Positions 25,478-34,137 of a stretch of 48,395 nucleotides of DNA are shown here, one piece after another; the stretch's first letter is position 1, and the number at the start of each line of letters is the position of its first letter. Source of the DNA: Actinomycetes bacterium (GTDB lineage Bacteria; Actinomycetota; Humimicrobiia; JAHJRV01); assembly GCA_030640275.1 (NCBI GenBank), contig DAOWJR010000033.1, positions 1 through 48,395 of the forward strand. Direction: 5' to 3'. The notes under the pieces were generated by a model. The model was not told where the DNA came from. It ran no database searches and saw only the letters and a list, made by a program, of their open reading frames with translations. The position numbers were made by a program, and so were the translations under genes.

Positions 25478-26179
25478 TTAAGCAAAAAGTTTACTAAAAA
25501 TTTTATCTACAAATGAATCAAGCTCATCTCTACTATCACTGCTCATCTCATTTAAATATTTTTCATATATTAGAAAGTCATTTAAAAAAAGTTCATTATC
25601 AATATCAAGGTCTTCATCTAACTGAAATGTACCTAAAATCATTGCAGCAAGAGAACTAATTTTCAATTTACTTTTTTTCCTAAATTCCTTAAGATTTTTT
25701 GTTAATTTAATCTTTAAAAATTCATTTTTTATTTTTTTAATTTCCAAAAATAGACTCATCATATAATAAGTGCAATACTCCATTGGTCTTCTAACTCCAT
25801 CAGCTTTTTTGGAAATTCTTTTTAAAAGTTTTGAATATGATTTTTTTCTCCTCTCACCCACTTCTTTTAGCGTTAATTCTTTAAAATCTCTCCATCTCTT
25901 ATTTTCAATATCTTCTCCCAACAACTCTATGAGCAATTCTCTTGCCTTTGGAAAGGGATAAAATAGAACCTTCGAGCGTCCCTTCCCCTTTTTATAACCA
26001 AGTACATATTTATGAGAAACCAGGTCTTTCCTCTCTAAAAGTCTTAGCATATCATAAGCTGTATATTTACTTACACCTAGCTTCTCGGCTAAATCAGTAT
26101 AATGAACATATCCATTTGCATCACTACATAATTTTAAAAATTTTGACAGAAACTCTATTTGTCTCCTTGTAATTTTCAT
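25478..26179 (-). CDS. Winged-helix transcriptional regulator, unknown target
   Basis: The 233-residue protein has an N-terminal winged helix (about 5-75) with the helix-turn-helix TDLAEKLGVSKYTAYDMLRL. A Lys-rich, mainly helical middle and an acidic C-terminus (about 190-230) match no effector domain I recognise. It lies 74 bases upstream of the alpha-oxoamine synthase and may control that gene and plsY; this is inferred from position only. Its ATG has no adjacent SD: a strong AAGGAGG lies 52 bases upstream behind a hairpin. An internal AAGGAG before an in-frame ATA (codon 8) is an alternative start. Confidence 0.7.
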   Translation of the reverse strand: MKITRRQIEFLSKFLKLCSDANGYVHYTDLAEKLGVSKYTAYDMLRLLERKDLVSHKYVLGYKKGKGRSKVLFYPFPKARELLIELLGEDIENKRWRDFKELTLKEVGERRKKSYSKLLKRISKKADGVRRPMEYCTYYMMSLFLEIKKIKNEFLKIKLTKNLKEFRKKSKLKISSLAAMILGTFQLDEDLDIDNELFLNDFLIYEKYLNEMSSDSRDELDSFVDKIFSKLFA

Positions 26180-26189
26180 CTTAGAAATG

Positions 26190-26238
26190 TAGCTCGTTTT
26201 CCCTTTCCTTAAGGGAGTTGGTGAGAGCTATCCTCCTT
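26190..26238 (-). promoter_or_regulatory. Ribosome-binding site of the regulator gene separated from its ATG by a hairpin
   Basis: AAGGAGG (26232-26238) is followed at once by TAGCTC (26225-26230) pairing with GAGCTA (26190-26195), with an inner stem TCCCTT/AAGGGA (26211-26216 and 26200-26205). The ATG is at 26177-26179. Folding reduces SD-to-ATG spacing from 52 to 11 bases. The hairpin's interior resembles the intergenic element at 23161. Confidence 0.5.
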
Positions 26239-26403
26239 TTTATTAATTTTGCACCTCTAAAATTCGTAAAATTAAATTTATATATTAAAATAACTAAAAA
26301 TAATGTTTTAAATTCTATATTAATTGAATGAATTAATCAAATACTTAGATCCATAAAATAAGTCTTACTTTACCTTAAATAATCTTCGATTTTTAAAATA
26401 AAA

Positions 26404-26480
26404 TGGAGCGGGAAACGGGCCTCGAACCCGCGACCTTCAGCTTGGAAGGCTGACGCTCTAGCCAACTGAGCTACTCCCGC
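26404..26480 (-). tRNA. tRNA-Gly (anticodon UCC)
   Basis: Acceptor GCGGGAG/TTCCCGC, discriminator T, encoded CCA, and anticodon loop CTTCCAA in stem TCAGC/GCTGA. A TATAAT (26496-26501) lies 16 bases upstream with no clear -35. Confidence 0.95.
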
Positions 26481-26601
26481 TCATTAGTTAAACATATTAT
26501 ACTAAATTAATCAAAATTAAACAGATTCCTTCTCAACCATTCAAGAGCACCTTCTGTCTTCAACCATACTATAAATAGAAAGAAAATCGCAAGGTTTGGT
26601 A

Positions 26602-26680
<79 letters not shown>

Positions 26681-26850
26681 ATTTATTTTTATGTCTCACT
26701 ATAACTTCTGTAACTATTAAATTTTAATAAATTCTCCCTCCTATAAAAATTATTAATATTTACTATAAGTAATTATTAATATTTTTCAATTTATATCAAG
26801 TGAATTTAATTTTTAGACTAAAAATAATTATAATAAATAATAAAACGAAA

Positions 26851-27477
26851 TTAAAAAATATCTATACTTACAATTCTGAATAATTTTTTTAAGGCTTTTG
26901 CTCTATGACTTATCTTATTTTTTTCTTCTATTCCTATTTGAGCCATTGTATATGAGTGACCCTCAGGTACAAAAATAGGATCATACCCAAAACCACTTTC
27001 ACCATTTGGTGAGAAATCTATTTTCCCCTCACATTTTCCTTGTGACATAAAAAACTTGTCATTTGGTAGATACAAAACAGCCACGCAACGAAATCTTGCT
27101 GTTCTTTCTATAAAGGGACAGTCTTTCATTAGATTTAAGACCTTTTGGACATTTTCTAAATCAGTAGAACCCTCACCTGCATATCTTGCAGATTTTATAC
27201 CAGGTTCTCCTCTTAAATAATCTATTTCAAGTCCTGAATCCTCGGCTAATGTTGGTTTCTTTGTAAAGTTTGCTATTGTTTTAGCCTTCTTTAAAGCATT
27301 TTCTTCGTAACTATTTACAGATTCTTCTATTTTTGGCCAGTCTTTAAAATCTAAATAGGTTAGCCATCTAATATTCTTATTAGATAAAATCGATTTTATT
27401 TCTTTAATCTTACCTCTATTTTTTGATGCAATAACTATCTCAATTTGTTTATTCGTACACATATCATTTGTTCTCAA
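26851..27477 (-). CDS. rdgB: XTP/dITP diphosphatase (RdgB/HAM1 family)
   Basis: The 208-residue enzyme removes non-canonical purine triphosphates. It begins with IVIASKNRGKIKEI and carries LAEDSGLEIDYL (catalytic Asp), GEPGIKSARYAG and SGFGYDPIFVP, all family signatures. The TTG at 27475-27477 has no SD; an ATG five codons in (27462) is an equally plausible start. It follows rph, the usual rph-rdgB pairing. Confidence 0.94.
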   Translation of the reverse strand: MRTNDMCTNKQIEIVIASKNRGKIKEIKSILSNKNIRWLTYLDFKDWPKIEESVNSYEENALKKAKTIANFTKKPTLAEDSGLEIDYLRGEPGIKSARYAGEGSTDLENVQKVLNLMKDCPFIERTARFRCVAVLYLPNDKFFMSQGKCEGKIDFSPNGESGFGYDPIFVPEGHSYTMAQIGIEEKNKISHRAKALKKLFRIVSIDIF

Positions 27478-27527
27478 ATTTTATATAGAAGTGATGATTA
27501 AAATAAATATCCAAATATTTTTTTATA

Positions 27528-28268
27528 TCACTTTTTTAATTTATCTATATCCTTACCTATTAAATCTCTTTGAATCTCAATTATCTTTTTTATTCCCTCA
27601 CTTGCTACTTCTAACATTTTTTGAAATATATCTTTTGATAAGGGTTTATCCTCTGCTGTTATCTGAATCTCAACTATTTCACCTTTTGATGTCATAACAG
27701 CATTCATGTCTGCCTGTGCTTTACTATCCTCCTCAAAACAAATATCTAAAAGAATTTCTGTATTAAATAATCCTACACTTGTAGCAGCAACAAAATCTAT
27801 TATTGGAATAATATCAATCTCTTTTTTAGAAACTAATCTATTTAAACAGTCATGTAATGCAATATAAGAACCAGTTATTGCTGCAGTTCTTGTCCCACCA
27901 TCCGCTTGAATAACATCACAATCTATCCAGATTGTTCTCTCTCCCAGTTTATCAAGTTCTACAACTGCTCTTAATGATCTCCCTATAAGTCTTTGGATTT
28001 CATATGTTCTACCTTTTATTCTTCCAGTTGTAGAATCTCTTATAGTTCTTGTAGATGTAGAACGAGGTAACATAGAATATTCCGCAGTTATCCAACCACT
28101 TCCTTGACCCCTTAGAAATTGAGGTACTCTATCTTCAACACTTGCTGTACATATTAATTTTGTTTTTCCTACCTCTATTAAGACTGAACCTTCTGCATAT
28201 TCTATATAATTTCTTTTAATTTTAATTTTTCTAAGTTCATATGGTTTTCTTCCATCTATCCTTTTCAT
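27528..28268 (-). CDS. rph: Ribonuclease PH
   Basis: The 246-residue phosphorolytic 3' exonuclease trims tRNA 3' ends. Typical segments are RIDGRKPYELR, GWITAEYSMLPRST, the phosphate-site GRTYEIQRLIGRSLRA and IDCDVIQADGGTRTAAITG. The ATG is six bases after AAGGGG. An extended -10 promoter lies about 40 bases upstream. Although all tRNAs here encode CCA, RNase PH is still expected for trailer trimming. Confidence 0.97.
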   Translation of the reverse strand: MKRIDGRKPYELRKIKIKRNYIEYAEGSVLIEVGKTKLICTASVEDRVPQFLRGQGSGWITAEYSMLPRSTSTRTIRDSTTGRIKGRTYEIQRLIGRSLRAVVELDKLGERTIWIDCDVIQADGGTRTAAITGSYIALHDCLNRLVSKKEIDIIPIIDFVAATSVGLFNTEILLDICFEEDSKAQADMNAVMTSKGEIVEIQITAEDKPLSKDIFQKMLEVASEGIKKIIEIQRDLIGKDIDKLKK

Positions 28269-28306
28269 ATTTATCCCCTTACTAAATTTATTAAGAATTT
28301 ATAAAG

Positions 28307-28315
28307 ATTATATCA
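28307..28315 (-). promoter_or_regulatory. Extended -10 promoter for rph
   Basis: TGATATAAT on the minus strand, with a poor -35 (TTAAAT) 17 bases upstream; predicted leader about 30 bases. Confidence 0.5.
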
Positions 28316-28460
28316 TTAATATATATACTATTTAATCTTAGTATTTGTAATTTTCTCTTATAAAAGCATGGAATTTATAAAATTTTCAATATAAAAAAGA
28401 TAAAAATGAATATTTCTAATAAAAAATAATATTGGATAACTTTTTAGTAATTTCAATAGG

Positions 28461-28487
28461 ATAAATCTCGTATCAAAACCTGATGCC
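28461..28487. repeat. Tandem degenerate repeat, unit 1
   Basis: Twenty of 27 bases match unit 2 at 28492-28518; six of the seven differences are transitions. Confidence 0.5.
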
Positions 28488-28491
28488 AAAA

Positions 28492-28518
28492 ATAAGTCTC
28501 ATGTCAAGACCTAACCCC
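28492..28518. repeat. Tandem degenerate repeat, unit 2
   Basis: Contains TGTCAAGACCTAACCCC. From memory this resembles a widespread motif (TGTCAAGACCTGACCCC) found near REP-associated transposase genes in other genomes. No transposase is present here. Confidence 0.5.
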
Positions 28519-28530
28519 ATAAAAGCTAAC

Positions 28531-28564
28531 AAAAAAAGGAGCTCTTAATTCAACTCAAGAGCTC
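28531..28564 (-). terminator. Rho-independent terminator of tmRNA
   Basis: GAGCTCTT pairs perfectly with AAGAGCTC around a ten-base loop, followed on the minus strand by CC and seven T. It begins 18 bases after the tmRNA CCA end. Confidence 0.92.
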
Positions 28565-28581
28565 GTGAAATAATATAAATT

Positions 28582-28924
28582 TGGTGGAGGTGCCGGGAAT
28601 CGAACCCGGGTCCGAAGAAATCTATCAGAAGTATCTACAAGTTTATTCTGTATTAAAATTCGCTATTTGGTTTATATACAGAAATACATAACCAACTGCT
28701 ATTCCGAGTATCTTTTCACTCTCATCTTCCTCGGAAGTAAAGATGTGAGATAGTCTACTACCGGCATTCACTAAAGTCCGTAGACAAAACTTTAAGAATG
28801 TAGCCTTTTTAGGCTAGTGCGTATGCAGGTTCTGCATTTATATGTTTTTCCAGCTTCTTACGAGGATCTGGTCCTCGACTTGCAACTTTTGCTTCAATTT
28901 CTCCGTCGAAGCCAATTCACCCCC
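28582..28924 (-). ncRNA. ssrA: Transfer-messenger RNA (tmRNA), one-piece
   Basis: The 5' end GGGGGTGAATTGGCTTCGACGG and the 3' end with the T-arm GGGTTCGATTCCC, discriminator A and encoded CCA form the tRNA-like domain (GGGGGTG/CACCTCC). By alignment with the CTCGTAA segment and the distance in E. coli tmRNA, the resume codon is GCA. The tag then reads AEPAYALA followed by TAA and a stable hairpin (AGCCT/AGGCT). tmRNA rescues stalled ribosomes with SmpB, and the tag targets products to Clp proteases. The tag has eight encoded residues, shorter than the usual ten or so. smpB lies immediately upstream, and promoter and terminator are both visible. Confidence 0.96.
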
Positions 28925-28932
28925 ACGCAATA

Positions 28933-28961
28933 ATTATACAACTTTTTTACATTATTTTAAA
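28933..28961 (-). promoter_or_regulatory. Promoter of ssrA
   Basis: TTTAAA (28956-28961), a 17-base spacer and a perfect TATAAT (28933-28938). The tmRNA 5' G lies eight bases after the -10, so transcription may start at or next to the mature end. Confidence 0.75.
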
Positions 28962-29002
28962 GTGAAGTTGAATAAAACCTAAAAATTATAGATTATAGAA
29001 AT

Positions 29003-29467
29003 TTATAAGACTTTTCTTAGTTCTTTTAAAGTTCTTTCTTGTTCTCTTTCTTGATCCTTTTTTATGATATCTCTTCTCTTATCATACTTCTTTTTACCTT
29101 TTGCTAAACCTAATTCTACTTTTACATATTTACCCTTAAGATATATTTTTAATGGAATTATTGTATAACCTCTTTCAGTTGTTCTACCCATTATTCTATT
29201 TATTTCTCTTTTTTTTAGAAGAAGCTTCCTGTCTTTATCAGGTACTATCCTTTCATATCCAATTTTATTATAGGGACTGATATGAAGACTGTGTAATATA
29301 ACTTCACCATCTTTTACAGTAGCATAACTATCTTTAAAATTCACATTTCTATTGCGAACAGATTTTACCTCAGAACCTTTTAATACTATTCCAGCTTCAT
29401 ATTTTTCCTCAATAATGTAATCTCTATATGCTTTTCTATTAGTTGCAATTATCACTTTATCAATCAT
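29003..29467 (-). CDS. smpB: SsrA-binding protein SmpB
   Basis: SmpB binds the tRNA-like domain of tmRNA and substitutes for the anticodon arm. The protein carries YEAGIVLKGSEVKSVR, LHISPYNK and the basic C-terminal tail KGKKKYDKRRDIIKK that enters the mRNA channel. I prefer the ATG at 29467 (154 residues), seven bases after GAG. It begins just beyond the ctpA stop (TAA at 29472-29474). An ATG at 29479 overlaps that stop, and a longer extension to 29536 adds non-conserved residues. ssrA is the next gene. Confidence 0.96.
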   Translation of the reverse strand: MIDKVIIATNRKAYRDYIIEEKYEAGIVLKGSEVKSVRNRNVNFKDSYATVKDGEVILHSLHISPYNKIGYERIVPDKDRKLLLKKREINRIMGRTTERGYTIIPLKIYLKGKYVKVELGLAKGKKKYDKRRDIIKKDQEREQERTLKELRKVL

Positions 29468-29471
29468 ATTT

Positions 29472-30920
29472 TTACTCATTCCAAATATTACTAAATAGAG
29501 GCCATGCTTGTAATGATGAGGAACTTTTAACTTCATTTATGAGCTCCAGGGCAATTTTTTTTGCTATTTCTAATTGTTCATCTTCGTCAGTTTCACTATT
29601 ATCGTCAATAATGATATCGGGAGTAATTCCTATTTCCTCTATGCTTCTTTCAGAAGGTAGATAATAATTTCCAGTTGTAAATTTTATAGCTGAACCATCA
29701 GAAAGAGAAAATATCTTTTGAACTTTACCTTTTCCAAAAGTGGTATTTCCAACTAATTTTGCTCTATTGTGATCTTGCATTGCTCCAGCAAAAATTTCTG
29801 AAGCTGAGGCTGACCACTTATCAACAATAATAACTAAAGGAAATTGAGCATATGGTGTATCTTTCCCTCTATATGTTATAGTATCTGTTTTTTCTTTCAC
29901 TATTACAATATTTCCTCTGTCAATGAAAAGTTGACCTAAATTAACTGCATCTAAAAGAAGACCACCGGTATTTCCACGTAAATCTAAAATTAGTGCTTCT
30001 ATACCTTGATCAGATAATTCCTCTAGTTCATTTTTTAATCTATTTGCTCCTCCTTCAATAAATCCAATATATCTAACATGCCCTATTTTGTTATTTAGGA
30101 TTTCAATTATTAAATTAGGAATTTCTATTTCTTCTCTTATAAGCTCTTCAGTAAATTTTTCATTTGTCCCAGGTCTAAAGAAAATTATAGTAACTTTTGT
30201 ACCAGTTTTACCTCTAATTAGTGCTACTACTTCATCAATATTTTTACCCTCAATTGATTGTCCATCTACACTTATTATTACATCATCAGCTTTAATTCCA
30301 GCTCTATAAGCTGGTGTATTCTCCATTGGTTTAACTACAACAATTTTTTCTTCTACCTGATTCACATACATACCAACACCAGAAATGTGTCCTGAGTAGT
30401 TTTCCATCATAATCCTATAATTTTCTGGATAAAAGAAATATGCATATTTGTCACCTAAGCTTTTAATCATAGATTCATTTCCATACATAATAAGGTCTTC
30501 CATTTTAATTACATCTTTCTTTTCTCTTAGCTTTCTTATTAATTCCTTTATAGAATCTAAAGAGTCCTCTGGATATTTGTCTTTAATTTTTTCTAACTCA
30601 TCTTTATCCTGTTCTGATAAAAGTTCGGGATATTTTTCATCAGTGCTTTTAATTATCCCCTCAAAAGCTGAGGTAATTAATTCTTCTCTTTTAATATCAT
30701 ACAGGTATTCTTTCTCAATACTATCAATAACATCATTAATTGGAGAAATATTAATATCTGATCTTATAGTTACTACTTCTTTTATTTTTTCAGGTATTTT
30801 AAATAATTCTTGCTTTAAATTACAACCAATACTGGAAGTAATAATTGAAAATATCAATGTAGATAGAATTATTATATAAATTCTATTTTTTACTTTTTTT
30901 ATAGATATTTTTTTTACCAT
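29472..30920 (-). CDS. Carboxyl-terminal processing protease (S41, CtpA family)
   Basis: An N-terminal hydrophobic segment ends in a possible lipobox (SSIGC). A PDZ domain (about 170-255, GVGMYVNQVEEKIVVVKP) and an S41 catalytic domain follow, with the active Ser in WSASASEIFAGA and the Lys in FGKGKVQ. Such proteases cut periplasmic or envelope proteins, often peptidoglycan hydrolases. The start is uncertain: ATG at 30920 (482 residues) or TTG at 30944, both with weak SDs. It lies downstream of ftsEX and the EnvC-like gene, as in many bacteria. Confidence 0.92.
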   Translation of the reverse strand: MVKKISIKKVKNRIYIIILSTLIFSIITSSIGCNLKQELFKIPEKIKEVVTIRSDINISPINDVIDSIEKEYLYDIKREELITSAFEGIIKSTDEKYPELLSEQDKDELEKIKDKYPEDSLDSIKELIRKLREKKDVIKMEDLIMYGNESMIKSLGDKYAYFFYPENYRIMMENYSGHISGVGMYVNQVEEKIVVVKPMENTPAYRAGIKADDVIISVDGQSIEGKNIDEVVALIRGKTGTKVTIIFFRPGTNEKFTEELIREEIEIPNLIIEILNNKIGHVRYIGFIEGGANRLKNELEELSDQGIEALILDLRGNTGGLLLDAVNLGQLFIDRGNIVIVKEKTDTITYRGKDTPYAQFPLVIIVDKWSASASEIFAGAMQDHNRAKLVGNTTFGKGKVQKIFSLSDGSAIKFTTGNYYLPSERSIEEIGITPDIIIDDNSETDEDEQLEIAKKIALELINEVKSSSSLQAWPLFSNIWNE

Positions 30921-31087
30921 AATAAAAATTTCTTTATTTTTCAAATTTTACTTAAAAAATATACCGATTATAATTTTACCAGAAATCACTATAGAGCCTT
31001 GAATAAAAATAGCTTTATTAAAAATTAGATATTTCATTAAACATGGCGCGAATTAGAGGTAATATAAAACAAGAAAAAGGGTGTAAA

Positions 31088-32263
31088 TTAGAAGTAATTT
31101 AAAGGATTTTTTGCAACTCCATTTATCCTGACTTCAAAATGAAGGTGAGACCCTGTACTAAATCCAGTTGAACCTATATATGCTATTACCTGTCCAGCCT
31201 TAACTGATTGTCCATTAGAGATAATGATTCTCGAGCAGTGAGCATATAATGTTGAGTACCCACCACCATGATAAATTACGAGATAATTCCCGTAGCCACC
31301 TCCCCACCCGAAAGTGATTTTAACAACTTCACCACTTGCAGCTGCAAATATTGGTGATCCATACGGAACTGCGATGTCTATTCCGTAATGAAAAGCTCTG
31401 CGGGGATAATTCCTGTAACCAAAACCAGAAGATATCCTTCCACGAACAGTTGGCCATAAAAACTTTCCTGAAAAGCTACCTTCTCTTAAGCTAGCCAAAT
31501 ATGCTTCAATCATTTTTGCTTCTGCTTCTTGCTGTCTCAGTAAGTACTCAAGTTGTGTGGTATTTTTCTTTGCACTTGCTAATAGATTGAATTTCTGATT
31601 ATAAATTTCCTGAAGATCGCTTCTCTTTTTTTCAGTAATTCTAATTAATGTGGTCTGTTTTTCAACCAAATGTTCATAATAATCCCTTTCCTTTTCAATC
31701 TCTTTCTTCTCCACTATAATGTTATTTCTTGTTTTTAATACATTTTCAACAATTATCGCATCTTTATCAGCAACTACATTCACTAATTTCCATCTATTAA
31801 TAAAATCCTGTAAATCTATGGGTTCAGAAAGGATTGAAATAAAGCCTTCCTCTTTACCTTTATATATCTCTACTAACCTATTGACTAAAACTGCATATTT
31901 TTCTCTAAGTTCATTTTCAAGTAGCATAATTTTATTCTTTTTCTTTTCTAAGTCCCACTCAATTCCTCTTATTTCTGAGTTAAGCTCATCAAGCTTAGCT
32001 AAATGGTCATCTAAATCTGCTTGAATCTCATTTATCTCACCTTCTACATTATTAACTTGAGTCTGAAATTCCTTTTCTTTTTGCTTGGAAAGGTTTATTT
32101 GATTTTTAGTTTTTTCTTGTTCATTCTTAATTTGTTCGAGCTTTTGTTCGGGATTTAAATATATATTATTGTTATTACCATAAGCAGTATTAGAGAAAAG
32201 GAAGATAAAAATTAGGGTTAAAGAGAAAACGCAAATTAAATTCTTTTTCAATTTTGTTTTCAT
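31088..32263 (-). CDS. EnvC-like coiled-coil M23 (LytM) peptidase or amidase activator
   Basis: A signal peptide (about 1-29, cleavage near AYG) precedes two long coiled coils (about 38-130 and 175-260) and a C-terminal LytM domain (about 270-391). The zinc ligands are present (HYGIDIA and HLHFEV), so unlike E. coli EnvC, whose LytM domain is degenerate, this one may be catalytic. FtsEX normally gates such proteins through FtsX's outer loop, and ftsX is the preceding gene. The ATG has a weak SD. Confidence 0.92.
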   Translation of the reverse strand: MKTKLKKNLICVFSLTLIFIFLFSNTAYGNNNNIYLNPEQKLEQIKNEQEKTKNQINLSKQKEKEFQTQVNNVEGEINEIQADLDDHLAKLDELNSEIRGIEWDLEKKKNKIMLLENELREKYAVLVNRLVEIYKGKEEGFISILSEPIDLQDFINRWKLVNVVADKDAIIVENVLKTRNNIIVEKKEIEKERDYYEHLVEKQTTLIRITEKKRSDLQEIYNQKFNLLASAKKNTTQLEYLLRQQEAEAKMIEAYLASLREGSFSGKFLWPTVRGRISSGFGYRNYPRRAFHYGIDIAVPYGSPIFAAASGEVVKITFGWGGGYGNYLVIYHGGGYSTLYAHCSRIIISNGQSVKAGQVIAYIGSTGFSTGSHLHFEVRINGVAKNPLNYF

Positions 32264-32396
32264 TGATCTCGTAATATGTGATTTTTATTATTAAGAACTG
32301 GCAATAATATGCTAAGAATTATATTCTATCTTCTTTATTAAAATCCTCTTATCACAAATTATCAATAGAAATTACCTTTTCTATTTATAACTAATA

Positions 32397-33368
32397 TTAT
32401 ATTTTAACAAATTTTCTGAGTGCAATTAAACTACCAACTGCTCCAATTAACATTCCTGTTACAAAAAGTAATAGAAAAATTTGAAATTGTAATGGATTTG
32501 TACCTGTTATAGCAAAATTCAATGGTAAGGGAAAAAGATTATTAAATGCATTCTCCAATTTTTTTAGAAATGACATATTGATTATAAAAATCAAGCCTAT
32601 TGCAATTAATGCTCCCGTTATTCCTTGAACTGTGCCCTCAATTATGAATGGCCAACGCACATACCAATTTGATGCTCCAACAAGTTTCATTACCTCTATT
32701 TCTTTTTTTCTTGAAATGATAGAAAGACGTATTGTGTTAAAAATTAAAATAATTGAAGATACAAAGAGAAGTGCAATTATAAGAAATGTTATAATTTTAA
32801 TAGTGTTGGTGACTCTAAAAAACTTACCTACATAATCCTTCCCATAGGTTATATCATTAATCCATTTCCAATAATATTCTTTTTTTTCTTTTTCTTCTTC
32901 TTCCCCTTCTTCAGGTGTTGTTAAATCAAATATTTTCCCATCCTTAAACCTATTTGCAACATCTTCAACAGTTTGCGGATTTTTAAAACTTATTTCAAAT
33001 GAAGCTGGGAGAGTTTCTGGATCTATTATCTCAAATACTGAGCTATTTTCATCAAAACCTTCCATTAATTTTTCCATTGCTTCTTCTTTACTACGATATT
33101 CAACATTTTCAATCTCATTCCAGGATCTTATCTCATCTTTATATTTATGAAGAAATTCTTCAGAAATATCATCTTCAAGATAAACACTTATTTCAACCTC
33201 TCTTTCAATAGCCTTTATAATTTGTCTGGAATCATAAATAACTATGGCAATAGTACCAACCATAAGTAGTGATATCACTACCTGAATAATGGCTACAGAA
33301 GTCATAACAAAATTTCTTCGAATACTTAAATAAGCCTCTCTAAAAAATAGTCTTGGATTAATTCTCAT
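32397..33368 (-). CDS. ftsX: Cell-division ABC transporter permease FtsX
   Basis: The 323-residue protein has four membrane segments (about 20-45, 190-215, 240-265, 290-315) in the FtsX arrangement. A large extracellular domain lies between the first two (about 50-185), with an acidic stretch EEGEEEEKEKKE. It transmits FtsE ATPase cycles to wall hydrolases outside. The ATG lacks an SD and lies 11 bases after the ftsE stop, which suggests translational coupling. Confidence 0.95.
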   Translation of the reverse strand: MRINPRLFFREAYLSIRRNFVMTSVAIIQVVISLLMVGTIAIVIYDSRQIIKAIEREVEISVYLEDDISEEFLHKYKDEIRSWNEIENVEYRSKEEAMEKLMEGFDENSSVFEIIDPETLPASFEISFKNPQTVEDVANRFKDGKIFDLTTPEEGEEEEKEKKEYYWKWINDITYGKDYVGKFFRVTNTIKIITFLIIALLFVSSIILIFNTIRLSIISRKKEIEVMKLVGASNWYVRWPFIIEGTVQGITGALIAIGLIFIINMSFLKKLENAFNNLFPLPLNFAITGTNPLQFQIFLLLFVTGMLIGAVGSLIALRKFVKI

Positions 33369-33379
33369 AATATGTTTTT

Positions 33380-34087
33380 TTATAAATTATTGGTTTCAAA
33401 ACCGTAGAGTCCCCTTTTCTGGTCTCTAACTATTTGTCCATTATCTAATTCTATTACTCTTTTTTTCATCATGTCAACCAGAGACCAATCATGTGTTGCC
33501 ATTACAACTGTTGTTCCGGTGTTATTTATTCGAGCAAGCAATTTAATAATTTCCAGTGAGATGTCGGGGTCAATATTACCAGTTGGCTCATCTGCCAAAA
33601 GTAGTGGCGGTCTATTTATAAAAGCTCTTGCAATGGAGACTCTCTGCTGTTCACCACCACTTAGTTGCTTGGGATAGTTATCCGTTTTATCCTCTAATCC
33701 AACCAATTTTAAAATTTGTGGAACTTTAGTTTTCATTTCATATTTAGGTTTGCCTAAAACTTCAAGAGCAAAAGCAATATTTTCATAAGTGGTCTTATTT
33801 GGAAGTAACTTAAAGTCTTCAAATACACACCCAATATTTCTTCTTAAAAATGGAATCATTTTTCTGCGAAGTTTGCATATATTTTTTCCAGCTATATAAA
33901 TTTCTCCAGAAGATGGCTCAAACTCCTTCAGAATTAATCTTATTATGGTAGATTTTCCGGATCCACTTGGTCCAATAAGAAAAACAAATTCACCTTTTTT
34001 TATTTCAAATGAAATATCCTTTATTGAATAGTCTTCCTCTTCATAGAGTTTAGTAACATTTTTAAATTCTATTAAACCTTCATCCAT
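33380..34087 (-). CDS. ftsE: Cell-division ATP-binding protein FtsE
   Basis: The 235-residue ABC ATPase has Walker A GPSGSGKS (39-46), the signature LSGGEQQRVSIARAF, Walker B LLLADEPTGNID and the H-loop ATHD. It pairs with FtsX. The ATG is five bases after GAGGT. It follows prfB, and the prfB-ftsE-ftsX order is common. Confidence 0.96.
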   Translation of the reverse strand: MDEGLIEFKNVTKLYEEEDYSIKDISFEIKKGEFVFLIGPSGSGKSTIIRLILKEFEPSSGEIYIAGKNICKLRRKMIPFLRRNIGCVFEDFKLLPNKTTYENIAFALEVLGKPKYEMKTKVPQILKLVGLEDKTDNYPKQLSGGEQQRVSIARAFINRPPLLLADEPTGNIDPDISLEIIKLLARINNTGTTVVMATHDWSLVDMMKKRVIELDNGQIVRDQKRGLYGFETNNL

Positions 34088-34137
34088 AAATTACCTCTAA
34101 TATTAATTTAGTTTCAAATTATACCAAATTTTTTTAA

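Larger units (their letters stand above)
28269..28581. other. Gene-free spacer between tmRNA and rph
   Basis: About 310 bases. It contains the rph promoter (28307-28315), a pair of degenerate tandem repeats (28461-28518) and the tmRNA terminator (28531-28564). I see no coding sequence. Confidence 0.6.

Noticed and set aside
29480..29536. Longer N-terminus for smpB
   Set aside because: It lies inside the ctpA 3' end and adds residues absent from SmpB proteins.
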